A stretch of 64,000 nucleotides of DNA from Nakamurella aerolata (GTDB taxonomy: Bacteria; Actinomycetota; Actinomycetes; Mycobacteriales; Nakamurellaceae), in contig NZ_JABEND010000002.1 of the NCBI RefSeq assembly GCF_013002705.1, forward strand, positions 496,001 to 560,000. The letters run 5' to 3'. The notes beneath the pieces were generated by a model. It was not told where the DNA came from. It did no database searches and saw nothing but the letters and a program-made list of their open reading frames with translations. A program made the translations under genes and the position numbers. Of the stretch, positions 61,085 to 64,000 are shown in pieces (position 1 is the stretch's first letter; each line of letters begins with the position of its first letter).

Positions 61085-61948
61085 GTGCGCTGGCCGTTCG
61101 GATCGGGCTCGCCAGGACGCAAACGACGGATCGAGCTCAAGACCCGCGGCGAGCTGCAGGCGATGCGCGCCAGCGGCCTGACCTTGGCCGGCATCCTCGA
61201 CTCGGTGCGGGGCAGCGCTGCCGCCGGCATCACCACCGGCCGGCTCGACGAGGTGGCCCGGCAGGCGCTGATCGACGCGGGAGCGACTTCCAGTTTTCTT
61301 GGCTACCAAGGGTTTCCGGCCGCCATCTGCACCAGCGTCAACGACGAAGTGATCCACGGCATCCCCGGCGACCGGGTGCTGCAGGCCGGTGACCTACTCA
61401 GCGTCGATGCCGGCTGCATCGTCGACGGGTGGCACGCCGACGCCGCCTGGTCCATCGTGGTGCCGGGGGACCCTGCGCAGATGGACGACGACCAGAACAC
61501 CGCAGACCAGCAGCTCATCGACGCCGCGTGGGCCGCGCTGTGGGCCGGAGTTGCGGCCGCCAAGGCCGGGGCAAGGCTCGGTGACGTCTCCGCCGCGATC
61601 GAGGCGGCGGCCGGAGATTACGCGCCGATCAAGGACTTTGGCGGGCACGGCATCGGCACCGCGATGCACATGGACCCGTACGTCGCCAACCGCGGCAAGC
61701 CCGGTCGCGGCCAACGGCTGGTGCCGGGGACGGCGTTGGCGATCGAACCGATGCTGGCCGCCGGTCGCGGCGCGGTGTCGGAGCGGTCGGACGGCTGGAC
61801 GGTGGTGACCAGGGACGGCCGGCGCGGCGCCCACGTCGAACACACCATCGCGGTGCTGTCCGACGGCGTCACCGTGCTCACCGCCCGCGACCGCGGCGCC
61901 AGCGGACTGAGCGAGCTCGGCGTCGAGCCGGTCAACCTCGATCTGTAG
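61085..61948 (+). CDS. map: Type I methionine aminopeptidase
   Basis: The 287-aa protein has all five metal ligands: Asp in LLSVDAGCIVDG, Asp in WHADAAWSI, His in GGHGIGTAMH, Glu in LAIEPML and Glu in GAHVEHTI. It removes initiator Met from nascent proteins. The GTG at 61085 gives a start of family type (ELKTRGELQAMRASGL at residue 17). It completes the secY-adk-map unit. An initiation factor gene does not follow, unlike the usual infA-rpmJ order. Confidence 0.95.
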   Translation: MRWPFGSGSPGRKRRIELKTRGELQAMRASGLTLAGILDSVRGSAAAGITTGRLDEVARQALIDAGATSSFLGYQGFPAAICTSVNDEVIHGIPGDRVLQAGDLLSVDAGCIVDGWHADAAWSIVVPGDPAQMDDDQNTADQQLIDAAWAALWAGVAAAKAGARLGDVSAAIEAAAGDYAPIKDFGGHGIGTAMHMDPYVANRGKPGRGQRLVPGTALAIEPMLAAGRGAVSERSDGWTVVTRDGRRGAHVEHTIAVLSDGVTVLTARDRGASGLSELGVEPVNLDL

Positions 61949-61974
61949 CTCGATCGGGCAGCCAGAACGGCCCG

Positions 61975-63564
61975 TCACCGCAGCGCGAGCACCTGTTCGG
62001 CGATCTCGGTGCCAGCCTCCCGCAGCCGATCGGCGCTGGTCGCGGCGTAGCCGAGCACCAATCCCCGCGGTGCGGCGGCGATGGCGTGCCAGGACAGCGG
62101 CTGCACCCGGATCCCGTTGCGCAGCAGCCGTTCGGCCAGCACCGTGTCGGGAACGGTCAACTCCGGCAGGCCGACAACGAGGTGCAGCCCGGCGGCCACC
62201 CCGTGCAGCACGAACGGCGCCCGCCCGGTCAGCCCACCCTGCAGTGCCGACACCAGCGCGTCGCGGCGCTGGCGGTACCGAGTCCGCACCGCTCTGATGT
62301 GCCGCTCGTGCCGGCCGCTGCCGATCCACTGCGCCAACACCAGCTGCGGCAGCACGCAAGCGCCCAGGTCCGTCGCGTGCTTCACCGAAACCACCTCGGC
62401 CAGCAGGTGTTTCGGCGGTACCAGCCAGCCGAGCCGCAGCCCAGGGGCAAGCGTCTTTGACGTGCTTCCGGTGTAGGCAACCCGGTGCGGCGCGCTGGCC
62501 TGCACCGCAGGCACCGGTGGGCGGTCGTAGCGGAACTCGGCGTCGTAGTCGTCCTCGATCAGCAATCCGTCGGCGGCTTCGGCCCAGGCCAGCAGCTGCT
62601 GCCGCCGGGCGGGCGACAGCACCACCCCCATCGGGAATTCGTGCGCCGGTGTCAAGCTGGCCGTGCGGACCGACAAACGTTGCAGCGCAGCGGTATCGGC
62701 GCCGTCGTGGTCAACAGGCAGGCGTTCGGTGGACAGCCCCCAGTACTCGAACTGCTCTCTCGCGCCCCGCGAACCTGGATCCTCCACCGCCACCGAGGTC
62801 TGGCCGGCCCGCAGCAACACCTGGGCCAGCAGTGCCAGCGCCTGCGCCACCCCGTTCACCACAACGATGCCGTCCGGATGGGTGCGCACCCCGCGGCTGC
62901 GGCCCAACCAGTCGGCCAGCTCGGCCCGTAACCGCGGGTGGCCGCGCGGATCGCCGTAGCCGAGGTCGGACGCCGTCGCGCCGGCCAGCGCTCGCCGGCC
63001 GGCCGCGGCCCACTCCTGATGGGGGAACCCGGCCAGGTCGGGCAGCCCTGGTGACAGGTCGATGCGGACCGTCGGGTCGGGTCCGGCGGCGCCGGCAGGC
63101 AGCGTCGGGCTGTTCGGAAGCAGCGGGGCGGTCGCCGTGGGCTGCCCAGCGCCGTCGTCCTCGCCCGGGTCGGACGGGCGGGCCAGAACGATGGTGCCGG
63201 AGCCGCGGCGGGCCGCGATCAGCGCTTCGTCGGTCAACCGGCGGTAGGCCTCAACCACCACCCCGCGGGACAACCGCAGCTCGCCGGCAAGGGTGCGACT
63301 GGCCGGCAGCAGCGTCCCGGCGCCCAGTCGGCCGTCGATGATGGCCGCCCTGATCTGGGCGGTGAGCCAGTCGGTCAGCCCCGGCCCGCCGATGCCCCGG
63401 TCCGGTGCGGACAACTGCAAGAAGTCGGACCCGGCCCGCGGTGGCTGCCGCTGCGCCGGCGTCGGGACGGTGGCCCTCCCTCGGGCCGTAGCTCGGGCGG
63501 CCGCTCCTGGTGCTGCTCCGGGTGCCGGCCGGGTCGGAGGCTGGGCGGGGGAGTCGGCCGACAT
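61975..63564 (-). CDS. MocR/PdxR-type regulator (GntR fused to aminotransferase fold)
   Basis: The 529-aa protein joins an N-terminal GntR winged helix (about residues 60-125, LTDWLTAQIRAAIIDGRLGAGTLLPASRTLAGELRLSRGVVVEAYRRL) to a fold-type I aminotransferase domain. The PLP lysine lies in AYTGSTSKTLAPGLRLGW. Such regulators sense PLP or an amine and control adjacent transport or metabolic genes. The ATG at 63564 is chosen because the Pro/Ala tail and homology begin there. It is divergent from the EamA transporter, its likely target. Confidence 0.88.
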   Translation of the reverse strand: MSADSPAQPPTRPAPGAAPGAAARATARGRATVPTPAQRQPPRAGSDFLQLSAPDRGIGGPGLTDWLTAQIRAAIIDGRLGAGTLLPASRTLAGELRLSRGVVVEAYRRLTDEALIAARRGSGTIVLARPSDPGEDDGAGQPTATAPLLPNSPTLPAGAAGPDPTVRIDLSPGLPDLAGFPHQEWAAAGRRALAGATASDLGYGDPRGHPRLRAELADWLGRSRGVRTHPDGIVVVNGVAQALALLAQVLLRAGQTSVAVEDPGSRGAREQFEYWGLSTERLPVDHDGADTAALQRLSVRTASLTPAHEFPMGVVLSPARRQQLLAWAEAADGLLIEDDYDAEFRYDRPPVPAVQASAPHRVAYTGSTSKTLAPGLRLGWLVPPKHLLAEVVSVKHATDLGACVLPQLVLAQWIGSGRHERHIRAVRTRYRQRRDALVSALQGGLTGRAPFVLHGVAAGLHLVVGLPELTVPDTVLAERLLRNGIRVQPLSWHAIAAAPRGLVLGYAATSADRLREAGTEIAEQVLALR

Positions 63565-63565
63565 T

Positions 63566-63594
63566 GGTCCATTGTGCGGGTCGCCGATTGGACC
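63566..63594. promoter_or_regulatory. Probable MocR operator
   Basis: GGTCCA (63566-63571) and TGGACC (63589-63594) form an inverted repeat with 17 bp between the arms. ATTGGTCC and ATTGGACC also make a near-direct repeat 24 bp apart. The site touches the regulator start and precedes the transporter start by 38 bp, so autoregulation and control of the transporter are plausible. Confidence 0.55.
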
Positions 63595-63631
63595 TGGCAG
63601 GTGGGCCACGGGTGCGCAGAGGATGTGGGCC

Positions 63632-64000
63632 ATGACCAACACCGTCAACGGGGCGGGCGCGCCCACCACCGCGGCAGCTCCGGTCGCCACACAGCGCGGC
63701 CGGCTGGTGCTCGGGGCGCTGCTCGGCGCCGCTGCGATGACGCTGGTCGGTGGCAGCATCGCCGCGTCCAGGGTGCTGGCCGACGCGCCGTCGCTGACCG
63801 CGCAGGCCGTGCGGTACGCGCTGGCCACTGCCCTGCTGGCCGGGTACGCCAAGCTGCGCAGGGTGCCGTTGCGGCGCCCGCGCGGGTGGCAGTGGGCTTG
63901 GCTGCTCGCGGTTTCCGGCTGCGGTCTTGTGGTGTTCAACCTGGCGTTGATGGCCGGGTCACGGCACGCGGAGCCGGCCGTGTTCGGGGTGGCGATGGCA
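63632..64000 (+). CDS. EamA-family transporter, N-terminal part (cut by right edge)
   Basis: The first 123 residues are visible: a polar 25-residue tail, then hydrophobic helices (LVLGALLGAAAMTLVGGSIAASRVL, RYALATALLAGYAKL, WAWLLAVSGCGLVVFNLALMAGSRHAEPAVFGVAMA). The pattern is that of ten-helix drug/metabolite exporters. Together with a divergent MocR regulator, this is a common pairing for amino-acid or vitamin efflux or uptake. The gene continues beyond 64000. Confidence 0.8.
   Translation, partial: MTNTVNGAGAPTTAAAPVATQRGRLVLGALLGAAAMTLVGGSIAASRVLADAPSLTAQAVRYALATALLAGYAKLRRVPLRRPRGWQWAWLLAVSGCGLVVFNLALMAGSRHAEPAVFGVAMA

Overview
The window is high-GC DNA (GTG and TTG starts are frequent, many genes are joined by ATGA or TGATG overlaps) carrying the S10 and spc ribosomal protein operons in actinobacterial order. 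It also has a type Z (zinc) S14, an F420-type LLM oxidoreductase and a PIM-type acyltransferase. It is almost certainly the chromosome of an actinobacterium, perhaps of the Nakamurella/Frankineae neighbourhood. The genus is a guess; the phylum is not.

Layout. (1) 0-5 kb: the start of a lipoprotein gene running off the left edge, an AlkZ-type winged-helix protein, then a sialic-acid-type unit (GntR regulator diverging from a ROK kinase and NanE epimerase, with a palindromic operator between them). (2) 5.4-18.8 kb: a surface-polysaccharide locus of Wzx/Wzy type. The plus-strand genes encode a polyprenyl-phosphate sugar transferase, a GT4-GT2 fusion, a GT4, a chain-length protein, a polymerase and a flippase. 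The facing minus-strand operon encodes an acyltransferase, a PslG-like glycoside hydrolase and a GT4. (3) 19-31 kb: exported enzymes (SGNH hydrolase, GH25 lysozyme, a four-Asp-box sialidase with a carbohydrate-binding tail), gluconate uptake (gntK-gntP), an esterase and a large-subunit catalase. (4) 31.5-38 kb: S10 operon rpsJ to rpsQ, closed by a perfect 19-bp hairpin. (5) 38-52.3 kb: about 14.5 kb of unrelated genes between rpsQ and rplN: a frameshifted MFS pump with DoxX and MarR, an LLM oxidoreductase, a DsbA-like protein, an RsmC-like methylase, a DUF998 protein, a carbohydrate ABC importer with lactonase and dehydrogenase, a pseudouridine synthase and a secreted protein. (6) 52.5-57.2 kb: spc operon rplN to rplO with its own promoter, a structured leader and an internal hairpin. 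(7) 57-59 kb: palindromic repeats and a DUF559 gene separating rplO from secY. (8) 59-64 kb: secY-adk-map, then a MocR regulator diverging from an EamA transporter cut by the right edge.

How the parts fit. NanK/NanE and the sialidase point to use of host- or detritus-derived sialic acids, although no lyase or sialic-acid transporter is in view. The polysaccharide locus has a complete set for lipid-linked unit assembly, flipping and polymerisation, plus a tailoring or degrading hydrolase and an acyltransferase. The most unusual items are the ribosomal superoperon broken in two places, the extra C-terminal domain on ribosomal protein L4, the repeat cluster between rplO and secY, and RNA hairpins inside the spc transcription unit.
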